A stretch of 64,000 nucleotides of DNA from an uncultured bacterium (GTDB taxonomy: Bacteria; Patescibacteriota; Patescibacteriia; 2-12-FULL-60-25), in NCBI GenBank assembly GCA_937949995.1, contig CALFEO010000002.1, positions 1 to 64,000 on the forward strand. The letters run 5' to 3'. The first letter of the stretch is position 1; the number at the start of each line of letters is the position of its first letter. Of this stretch, positions 38,878 through 47,537 are shown piece after piece. The notes under the pieces were generated by a model, which had not been told where the DNA came from, searched no databases, and was given only the letters and a program-made list of their open reading frames with translations. Both the position numbers and the translations under genes were made by a program.

Positions 38878-38906
38878 TTGACAGACGAACTATGACATGG
38901 CATAAT
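38878..38906 (+). promoter_or_regulatory. Consensus promoter-like sequence at the right end
   Basis: TTGACA (38878-38883), 17 nt, CATAAT (38901-38906): the best sigma70 match in the phage. It overlaps the start of the KGG-motif ORF, so it would drive either a transcript missing that ATG or something beyond, towards attR. Confidence 0.5.
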
Positions 38907-39065
38907 GATAACAAGATAAGCGAGGCACAACACAAACAAAGAATTGAAGCAGGGAAGCGGGGAGGCATAGCGGTTGAAAAGAAATACGGACCGAACTACT
39001 TTTCCATGATTCGCAGGGGAAGGAAGCCAAAGCAGGAACTTTTGACAAATCAAGATAAAGCATAG
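38892..39065 (+). CDS. Small basic protein with KGG-like motif
   Basis: A 57-aa protein. The sequence RIEAGKRGGIAVEKKYGPNY followed by FSMIRRGRKPKQ resembles the stress-associated KGG repeat of GsiB/YciG-type proteins (KGGEAVxxKYGxEFFSEIGRKGG). Here there is one copy with an Arg/Lys-rich tail. Such proteins are small and hydrophilic, with poorly known roles. It is the last phage gene before attR. The promoter overlap makes the 5' end uncertain. Confidence 0.55.
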   Translation: MTWHNDNKISEAQHKQRIEAGKRGGIAVEKKYGPNYFSMIRRGRKPKQELLTNQDKA

Positions 39066-39091
39066 GTTGGGAAGTTTTTGTTAAGTTAGAC

Positions 39092-39106
39092 GCGTCGCAC
39101 AATATA
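39092..39106 (+). other. Third copy of the attachment word (15 bp)
   Basis: GCGTCGCACAATATA repeats the att core, 64 bp left of the full 18-bp copy and on the same strand. It may be an accessory recombinase-binding site. Confidence 0.5.
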
Positions 39107-39119
39107 CCGTATTTGTCGC

Positions 39120-39157
39120 CTCATGATCCGCTTTGGTAAGCGAAAGATGATCATGAG
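39120..39157. other. Hairpin between the two right-end att words
   Basis: Perfect 9-bp outer stem CTCATGATC/GATCATGAG (39120-39128/39149-39157) with CGCTT-TGGT-AAGCG inside it (39129-39142). It lies exactly between the two direct copies and may be folded DNA or a recombinase accessory element. Confidence 0.5.
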
Positions 39158-39173
39158 CGTCGCACAATATATG
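39156..39173 (+). other. attR: Right attachment repeat (attR candidate)
   Basis: Perfect 18-bp copy of 7660-7677. The bases that follow start TTATAAGAC. ATATGTTATAAGAC (39169-39182) recurs as a perfect 14-bp inverted copy at 39241-39254. The layout CGCACAA, a 6-nt centre, then TTAT resembles a dif core. Confidence 0.65.
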
Positions 39174-39182
39174 TTATAAGAC

Positions 39183-39544
39183 CCATCGTGTAGATAATTT
39201 CGCTTAATGAAGCAAAATCAGCTAATCTTAGCCAACGATAGTCTTATAACATATCGTGGATTTTACAACACTTTCAATTCCCTTCAATCGTCGTAAAATC
39301 CACTCCAAGCAACACGGTCTGCTTTCGTTTATAGCCTATGGCTATAAACGTAAACTTAAGTAACCAGCTAGTGGCTGGAAGCTGGTAGCTAGTAGCTTTT
39401 TTGGCTTATTTAAGCTAAAAAATAAAACAAGCCTCAAAATTGCGTTCTAAGCGCCGCCACCCCTTCCCAGGTCTTATGTGACCTGTAACTCGATAAAAAA
39501 TGTCAGATACTACGTTTAACGTTTGACGTTAGACATTCGACGAT
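39183..39544. other. Host-phage junction and intergenic region, no gene
   Basis: It holds the right arm of the 14-bp inverted repeat (39241-39254) and a perfect hairpin CGTTTATAGC-CTATG-GCTATAAACG (39326-39350). AGCTAGTGGCT/GTAGCTAGTAGCT words are at about 39365-39398, and a small inverted repeat of AACGTTTGACGTT type lies just before ftsQ. No reading frame is convincing. Confidence 0.55.
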
Positions 39545-40393
39545 TCATTTGTAATAGATCCTCCCCGGTATCCTTACATCTACATATTCTTGAATATCAT
39601 CCCAAGCCGGTTTGGTTTGAATAAATTGCCTTAAAGTATCAATTTGCGCTTCTAAAGAAATATCTTCATCCATAATCACATCTTTATTTTCTTTCAAAAT
39701 AATATGCAATATGCCGGGTTCACTATCATTTATCTGTATCGCTTTAAACCAAATACCTGAATTACGTAATTTTTCGGCCAAATCAAGCCATCCTCGAACT
39801 ATATTTGTGTCCGTATACTTTAAACCGATTTCATAATCGGTTGAAGTTGGCATAATAACAAAAATTTCTTTTAGAGAATCAACGGGAACGGAACTTGATA
39901 AAAATTCTCGTGTTGTTGAAACTGTAGTTTGATCCGCATAGTCTGTGATCACGCCATAATCATCAACGATATATATTTTGTTTCTTGTCACCAAAATCAC
40001 ACTCCTCTGCCGTTCCTTAATCTTGAGTCGTAAAATATTTGGATATATTTTGTCCACAACGGCCGATTCAATAAAAAATGTGTTCATTAGATGATCTTCC
40101 ACATTTTGTTCATCAATCAAAAATATATTTCGCTTATCCTTTATCCAGCTCTCTCTTGCATCCAAAAACTTACCTATCTCCCCTGTTACCGCATCTCTTT
40201 CCAGTACAGTCAAAGCATTAACCTCATATTCCCCTACTGAAAAATATCCCGAAAAAAATACAAACCAAAAACCTGCAATAATGATAAACAAAACAAACAA
40301 AAAATAAGCGAGCCAAGGCCGCGGCTTTTGCCTGCCTCCCCTCCCCTTCAAAACCCCCTCCTCTATATTACCCTCCCGCTTTTTAAAAAACAT
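39545..40393 (-). CDS. ftsQ: Cell division protein FtsQ/DivIB
   Basis: A 282-aa bitopic protein: a basic cytoplasmic N-terminus with GRGGRQKPRP, one membrane span (about residues 29-50), then an extracellular POTRA domain. FSVGEYEVNALTVLERDAVT and the FFIESAVVDKIYPNILRLKI strand-turn-strand, followed by KERQRSVILVTRNKIYIVDD, are the FtsQ pattern. It links the early and late divisome together with FtsB and FtsL. The usual neighbours ftsA, ftsZ and murC are not here. It is the first host gene beyond the prophage and points towards it. Confidence 0.85.
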   Translation of the reverse strand: MFFKKREGNIEEGVLKGRGGRQKPRPWLAYFLFVLFIIIAGFWFVFFSGYFSVGEYEVNALTVLERDAVTGEIGKFLDARESWIKDKRNIFLIDEQNVEDHLMNTFFIESAVVDKIYPNILRLKIKERQRSVILVTRNKIYIVDDYGVITDYADQTTVSTTREFLSSSVPVDSLKEIFVIMPTSTDYEIGLKYTDTNIVRGWLDLAEKLRNSGIWFKAIQINDSEPGILHIILKENKDVIMDEDISLEAQIDTLRQFIQTKPAWDDIQEYVDVRIPGRIYYK

Positions 40394-40569
40394 ATACAGT
40401 TACAGTACGAATTACGAATCTGCGCGAATTACGAATCTGTAATTCAGCTATCATTTTATCCCAAGGGATAAAATGTAAACCATTCGTAATTCGCGCAGAT
40501 TCGTAATTCGTACCGTCAATCCGTACCGTAAATTCATAATTCTTAATTCATAATTCTTAATTATGTATT
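40394..40569. repeat. Palindromic CGAATTACGAATCTG repeat
   Basis: The words CGAATTACGAATCTG on the left (about 40408-40438) are repeated in inverse form as CGTAATTCGCGCAGATTCG on the right (about 40485-40520), around a core hairpin ATTTTATCCC-AAGGGATAAAAT. Flanking ATTCATAATTC words continue to the FemX gene. Confidence 0.65.
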
Positions 40570-41589
40570 CTATAGTTTCCTCCTCCATTTCCTGATCCTC
40601 TCAACAACATAATTAAGATAATACTTTGGCGATATCGCGTAATCCTGTGCATGCAAATAAGCCTCTTCAAAACCGCCAAAACCCTTTTTAAATAGGGATA
40701 AACCGGCCCAAGGATGCTTTGGTTTATCAGGCGGAGCGATACCCCAAAAGTTATAATATTTACACCCTCGCCGCTTAGCCTCTTGTATCAATCGCCACTG
40801 TAACAATTGCGATGTTGGCACATTACCCGTATGCAACGAAGCTCCGTGATGATAGTAAGCTCCGCCGCCATCAAAAACAATCAAAGCTCCGGAAACAACC
40901 TTATCTTCATAAAGCGCGAAACCCAGAACCGCTTTATTGTTCACATTAAAAACTTCAAATTCCTTTTTTAAAAACTCTTTCGAAAAAGGTGTAAATTTTT
41001 GTCTCTGTACCGTCTCTTTATACAAATCCCAAAATCTTTCCACGTCATCAATATTATTTGATATTTCAATTTTAACACCATCTTTTTCACCCTTGCGAAT
41101 CGCATGTCTTGTCGTCTTTCGCATGTCTTGCAGTATCTGCTCATCATCTCGATTTATATCAATCATCCACGACAATTCCGGGTGTTGATGTATGGGCGCA
41201 TTTCGAAATCCCATTTTAGCGAACAAATCAGAATATTGCTGTTCATTCGGTAACAAAGTACATAATCGTACAAATGAACAACTTTTGTACTCATCCACAT
41301 CTTTCAACCTCTGCATCAATGAACCAATGCATTGCTCATAATCCAAGAAGTTTGTAACCAACGGCCCATGCGGACACAACAAAAAAGATCCTCTTTTGGC
41401 TTTATGAAAAATAACCTGTGCCAATCCGATCAACTCTTCATCTTTATAAAATCCCCACCGATAAACCTTATGTCCGTTCAAGCTGTTAAATTCTCCCCAA
41501 CTCCAAGATTGCAAAAATGAATGCGGCTGTAAATCATGTATCTTGGACTCCCAAATTTCTTGATTATTTATCTCTTGTGTTTTTATCAT
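40570..41589 (-). CDS. FemX/FemAB-type aminoacyltransferase
   Basis: A 339-aa protein of the Fem family (two GNAT-like domains), which adds amino acids from aminoacyl-tRNA to the peptidoglycan precursor stem. The start region HSFLQSWSWGEFNSLNGHKV, then RLCTLLPNEQQYSDLFAKMG, the middle DMRKTTRHAIRKGEKDGVKI, KVVSGALIVFDGGGAYYHHG and late YNFWGIAPPDKPKHPWAGLS are all typical. The final KKGFGGFEEAYLHAQDY is the conserved end. Its start overlaps the end of the aminotransferase gene by 26 nt, so the two are co-transcribed. The added residue cannot be predicted. Confidence 0.85.
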   Translation of the reverse strand: MIKTQEINNQEIWESKIHDLQPHSFLQSWSWGEFNSLNGHKVYRWGFYKDEELIGLAQVIFHKAKRGSFLLCPHGPLVTNFLDYEQCIGSLMQRLKDVDEYKSCSFVRLCTLLPNEQQYSDLFAKMGFRNAPIHQHPELSWMIDINRDDEQILQDMRKTTRHAIRKGEKDGVKIEISNNIDDVERFWDLYKETVQRQKFTPFSKEFLKKEFEVFNVNNKAVLGFALYEDKVVSGALIVFDGGGAYYHHGASLHTGNVPTSQLLQWRLIQEAKRRGCKYYNFWGIAPPDKPKHPWAGLSLFKKGFGGFEEAYLHAQDYAISPKYYLNYVVERIRKWRRKL

Positions 41590-42826
41590 AAAAACTTTTT
41601 ACGAGCTTAGTGATTCTAAGAGCATCATTTTCGGTAATTCCAATATGAGTTGGCAAATTAACCGATCTTTCGGCTTGCGCCTCGGCATTCGGGCAACTGC
41701 CTTTTTCGTAACCTATTTTTTCATAAACGACTCCTTTTGGAGCTATAGCTTGCCTATACCAATCACCCAGCAAAACCCCTTCGGATTTTGCATAACTCAA
41801 CAACCCATCCGGATCAGCAACACTCAAAAAATATCTCAAATACCCGGACAGAGCTCCACTCAAACTCTTTTGCGTAACCAAATTCAGACCGGACAACTCT
41901 TCATCATATAAAGCACCCAGCCTCCGTCTATTTTCCAAAAATTTGGGTAATTTCAACAATTGAAAGTAAGCCAATTCAGCCAAAACATTATTTAGTTTAT
42001 GTGAAGTAAAACCCGGTTTACCGGCACAACGCTCTTCCGGATAAACGGCTTTAGCGATCAATCCGCCCTTCTTTGATAACTCGATGATTATCTTGCCAAT
42101 CGGACCTATACCGTACAATAATTTTGCCACACTGAAGATTATTGGATGCAATAACTGCTTAATGGTCCAAACATTTCCAACCATTGGCAAGTCTTCGTAT
42201 AAATCACTTAATCGCTGTGCCGCCTCGGCATCTTTAACAGCGACTGCACCCCCAAAAACAGCCGACACAACCTTATCACGCCCAAAGCTGAAGATTGATG
42301 CATCTCCAAACGAACCGAGCGTCTTACCGTTAAATTCAGCTCCCAAACCATGCGCGCAATCTTCTATTACCAACAATCCAAATTCCCGAGCAAATTCCAT
42401 CACCCTCTCCATATCCGCAGGATTACCAAAAGTATGTTGCACAACAATCGCTTTTGTTTTATCGGTTACTTTGCTTCTCGCATCCTCTAAAGAAATATTC
42501 AAAGTCGCACCGTCAATATCAACAAAAACCGGCTTGGCCTTTGTCCATAAAACCGAATTGGGTACCGCAACACAAGTATAAGCCTGCACTAAAACTTCAT
42601 CACCCTCTCCTATTTTCAAACTCTGCAGGGCTAATAACAAACCCGTTCTTCCACTCTCGGTTAAAAACACATTTTCATAACCCGAGTAATCCCCTAACCA
42701 ATCGTTAACTTTTTGAATGTATGCTCCTCGATTCCACTTCCACGGCTTAAACAATAAACAAAGTGCTCTGAAAACATCATCTTTTTCAGCATTTGGAGAC
42801 AAACTTGTAAAAAGGATTTTCTTCAT
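41564..42826 (-). CDS. DegT/DnrJ/EryC1/StrS-type PLP aminotransferase
   Basis: A 420-aa fold-type I PLP enzyme. Visible motifs are the LTESGRTGLLLALQSLKIGE N-terminal region, VLVQAYTCVAVPNSV, the VFVDIDGATLNISLED segment, VIEDCAHGLGAEFNGKTLG with the Asp that holds the PLP ring nitrogen, and FSFGRDKVVSAVFGG with the likely Schiff-base Lys. This family usually makes amino sugars for surface glycans. Placed between a Fem ligase and a transglutaminase-like gene, it suggests a cell-surface pathway. The substrate is unknown. It overlaps both neighbours. Confidence 0.85.
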   Translation of the reverse strand: MKKILFTSLSPNAEKDDVFRALCLLFKPWKWNRGAYIQKVNDWLGDYSGYENVFLTESGRTGLLLALQSLKIGEGDEVLVQAYTCVAVPNSVLWTKAKPVFVDIDGATLNISLEDARSKVTDKTKAIVVQHTFGNPADMERVMEFAREFGLLVIEDCAHGLGAEFNGKTLGSFGDASIFSFGRDKVVSAVFGGAVAVKDAEAAQRLSDLYEDLPMVGNVWTIKQLLHPIIFSVAKLLYGIGPIGKIIIELSKKGGLIAKAVYPEERCAGKPGFTSHKLNNVLAELAYFQLLKLPKFLENRRRLGALYDEELSGLNLVTQKSLSGALSGYLRYFLSVADPDGLLSYAKSEGVLLGDWYRQAIAPKGVVYEKIGYEKGSCPNAEAQAERSVNLPTHIGITENDALRITKLVKSFYDKNTRDK

Positions 42827-43767
42827 AACCTTTTTATCGATAAATTCAATTCCGCACGCAAATCCGGATCATGCGGTAATAAATACGGATGTTGCAACAA
42901 ATCAATTTTAATTTCTTGACCGTTAATTATAAATGGCAAACAACAACCGAAAGAAAAAACAATTCGGTCGCTTCCCAAATATCCAAAAGCTCCTGATTTT
43001 TTAGTTCTCCCTTGTTTAGCCAAATGTTCTACCGACGGATCCAAAGGCACGACACGCCCATCCGGTAATTTAACTTCAAGCCAAGCGTGCATGGCGCTTG
43101 TATCATAGCCGGCCCAAAAACCGGATACGATTCTGGCCTCCATGCCGTTATGAAAAGCCAAAGCTCCCAATAAACTGTCAAATCCCCCGCAATCAACTTT
43201 TTCCAAACTTAATGCTTGTAAAGCGGTATACAAACCGGGTATGGGATTGCCATAATCCAACTTTTCGACCACCTTGTCATTGAGACAGCGTAATTTGTCC
43301 AAAACATCGTCAAATTCTTTTTTGCAATCAAATTCATGATAATCATTGCTGTTTACTGTAAAATTTACATGTTTGCATAGATGCGATTTAAACAAATCAT
43401 CTCGTATTGATGTGACGCGAGGAATCACCTTAACCTCAAAATTGATAACGGAATCCCGATAGCCTTGAGCATCCACCGCATCTCTGAATAAAGCAGCCGA
43501 ATTACCGTAGGCGTTATCTTTTAAAAAAACAAAATTCGCAGGCTCGAAAATCGGCTGTTTGATTATCGTTTGATAATGAGTTTCCTGGGGAATGGGTAAA
43601 ACCAATTGATAATCCCTCTTTACAGCCGAATCATTTACCACTCTTACTCGATATTTAACCGAATATACCTGCTCCCTTGTATAAAAAGGAAATTTTAATT
43701 TTTCAGATATTTTTCTGCGCCAATATGCCAGTGAATTTTTTTTCATTCGGCCGCTTTCCATAATCAA
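42823..43767 (-). CDS. Transglutaminase-like cysteine protease domain protein
   Basis: A 314-aa protein. The catalytic triad of the transglutaminase-like fold is visible: Cys in EKVDCGGFDSLLGALAFHNG (near residue 208), His in TSAMHAWLEVKLPDG (near 240) and Asp in VVPLDPSVEHL (near 255). The N-terminal half is a beta domain (YSVKYRVRVVNDSAVKRDYQ). No signal peptide is seen, although Arg/Lys-rich residues precede it. Prokaryotic relatives cleave or crosslink peptides. It overlaps its neighbours by 4 nt on both sides, so it is part of the FemX/DegT operon. Confidence 0.8.
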   Translation of the reverse strand: MIMESGRMKKNSLAYWRRKISEKLKFPFYTREQVYSVKYRVRVVNDSAVKRDYQLVLPIPQETHYQTIIKQPIFEPANFVFLKDNAYGNSAALFRDAVDAQGYRDSVINFEVKVIPRVTSIRDDLFKSHLCKHVNFTVNSNDYHEFDCKKEFDDVLDKLRCLNDKVVEKLDYGNPIPGLYTALQALSLEKVDCGGFDSLLGALAFHNGMEARIVSGFWAGYDTSAMHAWLEVKLPDGRVVPLDPSVEHLAKQGRTKKSGAFGYLGSDRIVFSFGCCLPFIINGQEIKIDLLQHPYLLPHDPDLRAELNLSIKRL

Positions 43768-45020
43768 CCTATGGCATCAAAACCGCAATACGGAATCAAA
43801 ACATCGGGTATTTTAATGGTTCCATCCTCTTGCTGCCAATTCTCCAATATGGCGATCATGGCTCTGGGAGTTGCTACCACTGTTCCGTTTAAAGTATGAA
43901 CCAAGCCTTTATTTCCTTCGTTATCTTTATACTTTATATTCAATCCGCGCGCTTGATAATCTATGCAATTCGAAGTTGATGTGACTTCTCCATATGCTCC
44001 CTTGCCTTCATTTCTGCCCCACATCCACGCCTCAATATCATACCTGCGGTAATCCGAAGCACCCAAATCACCCGTCGCGCAATCAACCACTTGATACGGA
44101 ATTCCCAAGCTTTGCCAAAATCTTTCTTCCAAAGATAAAAACTCGGCATGAATGGCTTCAGATTGTTCGGGCAATGCAAAAGCGAACATTTCGACTTTGG
44201 AAAATTGGTGCACTCTGTATAAACCATATGACTCTCGCCCGTAAGAACCGGATTCGGTTCTGAAACAATGCGAAAAAGCTACGTATTTTTTGGGTAATTC
44301 CGCCGCATGCAATGTTTCATTCATATGATAACCCAACATTGTGATTTCCGAAGTTCCCACCAAAGCCAAATCTGTTCCATCAATGTAATAAACATTCTTC
44401 TCCGGACCTCTGGGCAAAAACCCTTTACCCAACAAAACCTCTTCCTTGGCCAAATCCGGAGTTGTAATAAACTCAAAACCCTCGCGCATCGCAAAATCAA
44501 CTCCGTAACGAATCAAAGCCTGCTCCAAAACGGCCAATTTATTTTTCAAAAAATAAAACTTGGCTCCAACAACCTTTGAACCTCGTTCAAAATCAATCAA
44601 ATCATGTTTTTCCGATAACTGCAGATGATTTAACGGCTTTTCAATTTTAACCGGTTCGCCAAATGTTTTTATTACCGCATTATCCTCATCTCCATTACCC
44701 AAAGGAACTTCCCGATGAGTCATGTTGGGGATTCTTCTCAACAAATCATCCCTTTTTTCAATCAAGCTTGATAATTTTTCTTCTTTTTCCGCAATCTCAC
44801 CTTTCAACTCTTTGCCTCTTGCGATTACCGCCTCTTCCGGAGGATTCCCCTGGGCCGAAAGCTTATTGCGTTCTGATCTTAAAACCTCAATCTCTTGCAA
44901 TAAATTCGTATAATCTTGATCCAGTTTCAATAACCCATCAATATCAACATCCGCACGTCTTGCTGTGCAATTATTTTTTACTGCATCAGGATTCTCGCGT
45001 AAATATTTAATATCAATCAT
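43764..45020 (-). CDS. serS: Seryl-tRNA synthetase
   Basis: A 418-aa class II synthetase. The N-terminal coiled-coil arm (IDIKYLRENPDAVKNNCTAR to about residue 110) binds the tRNA-Ser long arm. The core has motif 2 (FRTESGSYGRESYGLYRVHQ, then FSKVEMF) and motif 3 (LNGTVVATPRAMIAILEN). The ATG at 45018-45020 is favoured because the product then begins MIDIKYLRENP, the family start; the frame is open 20 codons further. The gene is complete. Confidence 0.95.
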   Translation of the reverse strand: MIDIKYLRENPDAVKNNCTARRADVDIDGLLKLDQDYTNLLQEIEVLRSERNKLSAQGNPPEEAVIARGKELKGEIAEKEEKLSSLIEKRDDLLRRIPNMTHREVPLGNGDEDNAVIKTFGEPVKIEKPLNHLQLSEKHDLIDFERGSKVVGAKFYFLKNKLAVLEQALIRYGVDFAMREGFEFITTPDLAKEEVLLGKGFLPRGPEKNVYYIDGTDLALVGTSEITMLGYHMNETLHAAELPKKYVAFSHCFRTESGSYGRESYGLYRVHQFSKVEMFAFALPEQSEAIHAEFLSLEERFWQSLGIPYQVVDCATGDLGASDYRRYDIEAWMWGRNEGKGAYGEVTSTSNCIDYQARGLNIKYKDNEGNKGLVHTLNGTVVATPRAMIAILENWQQEDGTIKIPDVLIPYCGFDAIG

Positions 45021-45024
45021 AAAA

Positions 45025-45489
45025 TTATTTAATTGCTTTGATTGTAAATTGCTGTATTCCTCCGGGAGTTTTAAACTCAACCTCTTCGTTCACTTTTGCT
45101 CCCAAAAAAGCCTGTCCCATCGGCGACTCATTGGATATTAAACCATTAATCGGATCAGCCTCCGCCGAACCGACAATTTTGTAAGTTTTTAATCCTGAAG
45201 CTGATTCAACCTCAACCGAAGAACCGATGCGCACAATATCGGAACTCGCGGATTCATCTATAATCGCAACATTTTTCAATATCTCTTCAATTTCACGGAT
45301 TCTGCCCTGAATGAAACCCATTTCATCTTTGGCGCTGTGATATTCCGCATTCTCTTTCAGATCACCCAAGGCCTTTGCTGATTCGATGCGTTCCGAAGTT
45401 TCTCGTACACGTACGGTTTTTAATATATGCAACTCTTCTTTGAGTTTATCCAAGCCCTCTTGGCTGAAATAATGTATTTGCTGTGTCAT
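45025..45489 (-). CDS. greA: Transcription elongation factor GreA
   Basis: A 154-aa protein with the GreA layout. The N-terminal coiled coil carries the basic patch and acidic tip (DKLKEELHILKTVRVRETSE, SAKALGDLKENAEYHSAKDE). The C-terminal FKBP-like domain follows (VRIGSSVEVESASGLKTYKI, GSAEADP, ISNESPMGQAFLGAKVNEEV). It restarts backtracked RNA polymerase by stimulating transcript cleavage. It ends 4 nt before serS begins and is preceded by a 98-bp gap, so it probably starts the greA-serS-transglutaminase operon. Confidence 0.95.
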   Translation of the reverse strand: MTQQIHYFSQEGLDKLKEELHILKTVRVRETSERIESAKALGDLKENAEYHSAKDEMGFIQGRIREIEEILKNVAIIDESASSDIVRIGSSVEVESASGLKTYKIVGSAEADPINGLISNESPMGQAFLGAKVNEEVEFKTPGGIQQFTIKAIK

Positions 45490-45587
45490 ATAAACAAGAC
45501 GAAAACACGCAAGAACCCTGCGTTAATGATTTATTTATTTCGTTAACAAAGTATAGTAACAAAAAATATGCCTGTCAAACCGATCAT

Positions 45588-47537
45588 TCATTTTTGCAGC
45601 TGATACCAAGCATTTAAAATATCCCGTGTAACCGGGATGGCGGTTTCCGAACCCTCAATCCCCTCTTCCAATAAAACAGTCACCGTAATCTGCGGATTAT
45701 TATAGGGAGCAAAACAAGTGAACCAAGCATGATTCGGCATATCCGCTCGCCATTGAGCCGTACCTGTTTTACCGGCTATTTCAATGGGCATATTAAGCAA
45801 TCCTCTGCCGGATCCGTATAAAACGGTATCTCTCATTCCGGCTCTGACAATATCAATGGCGCCCGCTTCAGCCACCGTCTGATCCGGTAATTGCATAGGG
45901 TGCTTCAATTTATATTCATCATAAGCTTCTCTATTCAACACCAAATGCGGACGAATTCTCTTACCTCCATTGGCAATTACCGCCGTTGCCGCCGTAATCT
46001 GCAGCGGAGTAACCAATAAATCCCCTTGTCCTATTGAATAATTATAAGTATCTCCGATATACCAACGTTCATTTCGTTTTTGCACGCGCCATTCCGGCGT
46101 AGGAACCAGACCCGCGTTTTCCCCAAAAATATCCAGCCCCAGCTGCGAACCGAAACCGAAAACATTCAACCACTCGGCCATACGTTCCGCACCCATTCCT
46201 TTAAATGATTCGGTACCTCCTCCGATTGTGTAAAAAAAAGTATTTACAGACCAAGCTATCGCCGATCTTACGTTTGTCAAACCATGCCCTCCGGGTTTCC
46301 AATCCGGAAACAATCTGGCGCCAACCCAAATGCCACCGGTTGACATGATTTTTGTGTTCGCGCTAATTATGCCATCAGCTAAAGCCGCAACTGCATATAT
46401 CGGCTTAATTGTAGATCCTGAAGGATACAAACCGGCCCAAGCCCTTGGAACGAGCGGCGTATTGGTATCATTTAATAAAGCTCCGTACACCGTGCTGGAA
46501 ACTTTACCCGAAAAAGCATTATTATCATAAGCCGGCCATGATACTATGGCCAAAATTTGACCGTCATTTGGATCCATTGCAATTGCCGTAGCTCGACTTA
46601 TTCCTTCATTTTCAACAATCGCTTTCTTAATCGCATCCTCCGCGGCTTTTTGTAATTTTAAATCTATGGTCAATTCCAAAACTTTTCCGCTGATCGGATC
46701 AGTCTCTTGTACTGAACGAATCTTTTTGCCGTATGCATCGACTTCAACAACCCTCTCACCTCTCAAACCCCTCAACCAAAACTCATAAGATGCTTCTATG
46801 CCCGTTTTTCCAATCATATCGGTTCGCAAATATCCGTTGTCTTTTTTTTCGGCATACTGCTCCGGAGAGATACTGCCGACATACCCAAGCACATGAGACA
46901 AAGATGGAATCGCCTCCGAATATCTGTATTTTCGCTTTAAACCGTTAATAACAGAAATTGCATTGGATTCCGACAAAGCGATTTTCAAAGCTATCGCTTG
47001 CTCATAGGGAATATCTCTAACCAAATACACGGATTTATCCCACTCGCCCGCCGCAGATATTATTTGATTGATTTCCGCCAAATCCGTACCTGTAATTCTT
47101 GCCACATGACCTAAAACTTCACGTCGATCCAATTCTTCCGCAGGCAAATCCAACGGCTGTACAATAACGTCAAAGGTTGATTCGTTTTCAGCCAAAGCCA
47201 AACCGTTTCTGTCTACGATAACGCCCCTTGGAGGATTTGTCATTTCATAACGGTAACGATTTGCATCGGCTTTGGCTTGATAATAATCATGTTTGATTGA
47301 TTGCAGCCAAAAAGCACGCAAGATCAATAAAAATACAACCGCGATCATTAACATTCCGGCTATAATAAATCTGCTCAAAGGAATCGCCGTGCCTAAAAAA
47401 ATAGGTCTGTCGGTAATTTTTGTGGCATCTTCTTCATACATTATTTCCGCGGCCACCTGTCCTTCGCTTTTAACCGAAACCTTCAAGCCGTATGGGCTTT
47501 CTTCGGGCCATGCGAATAATTTGCTTTTAAGATCCAT
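45588..47537 (-). CDS. mrdA: Penicillin-binding protein 2 (elongasome transpeptidase)
   Basis: A 649-aa class B PBP with one membrane span (about residues 52-74), a dimerisation/pedestal domain starting NPPRGVIVDRNGLALAENES, and a transpeptidase domain. SxxK is SGSTIKPIYAV (Ser near residue 375), SxN lies in AWSVNTFF, and KTG is in AGKTGTAQWRADMP near 590. It crosslinks murein during elongation with MreB/C/D and RodA. Its 5' end overlaps mreD by 11 nt. No rodA is in the window. Confidence 0.92.
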   Translation of the reverse strand: MDLKSKLFAWPEESPYGLKVSVKSEGQVAAEIMYEEDATKITDRPIFLGTAIPLSRFIIAGMLMIAVVFLLILRAFWLQSIKHDYYQAKADANRYRYEMTNPPRGVIVDRNGLALAENESTFDVIVQPLDLPAEELDRREVLGHVARITGTDLAEINQIISAAGEWDKSVYLVRDIPYEQAIALKIALSESNAISVINGLKRKYRYSEAIPSLSHVLGYVGSISPEQYAEKKDNGYLRTDMIGKTGIEASYEFWLRGLRGERVVEVDAYGKKIRSVQETDPISGKVLELTIDLKLQKAAEDAIKKAIVENEGISRATAIAMDPNDGQILAIVSWPAYDNNAFSGKVSSTVYGALLNDTNTPLVPRAWAGLYPSGSTIKPIYAVAALADGIISANTKIMSTGGIWVGARLFPDWKPGGHGLTNVRSAIAWSVNTFFYTIGGGTESFKGMGAERMAEWLNVFGFGSQLGLDIFGENAGLVPTPEWRVQKRNERWYIGDTYNYSIGQGDLLVTPLQITAATAVIANGGKRIRPHLVLNREAYDEYKLKHPMQLPDQTVAEAGAIDIVRAGMRDTVLYGSGRGLLNMPIEIAGKTGTAQWRADMPNHAWFTCFAPYNNPQITVTVLLEEGIEGSETAIPVTRDILNAWYQLQK

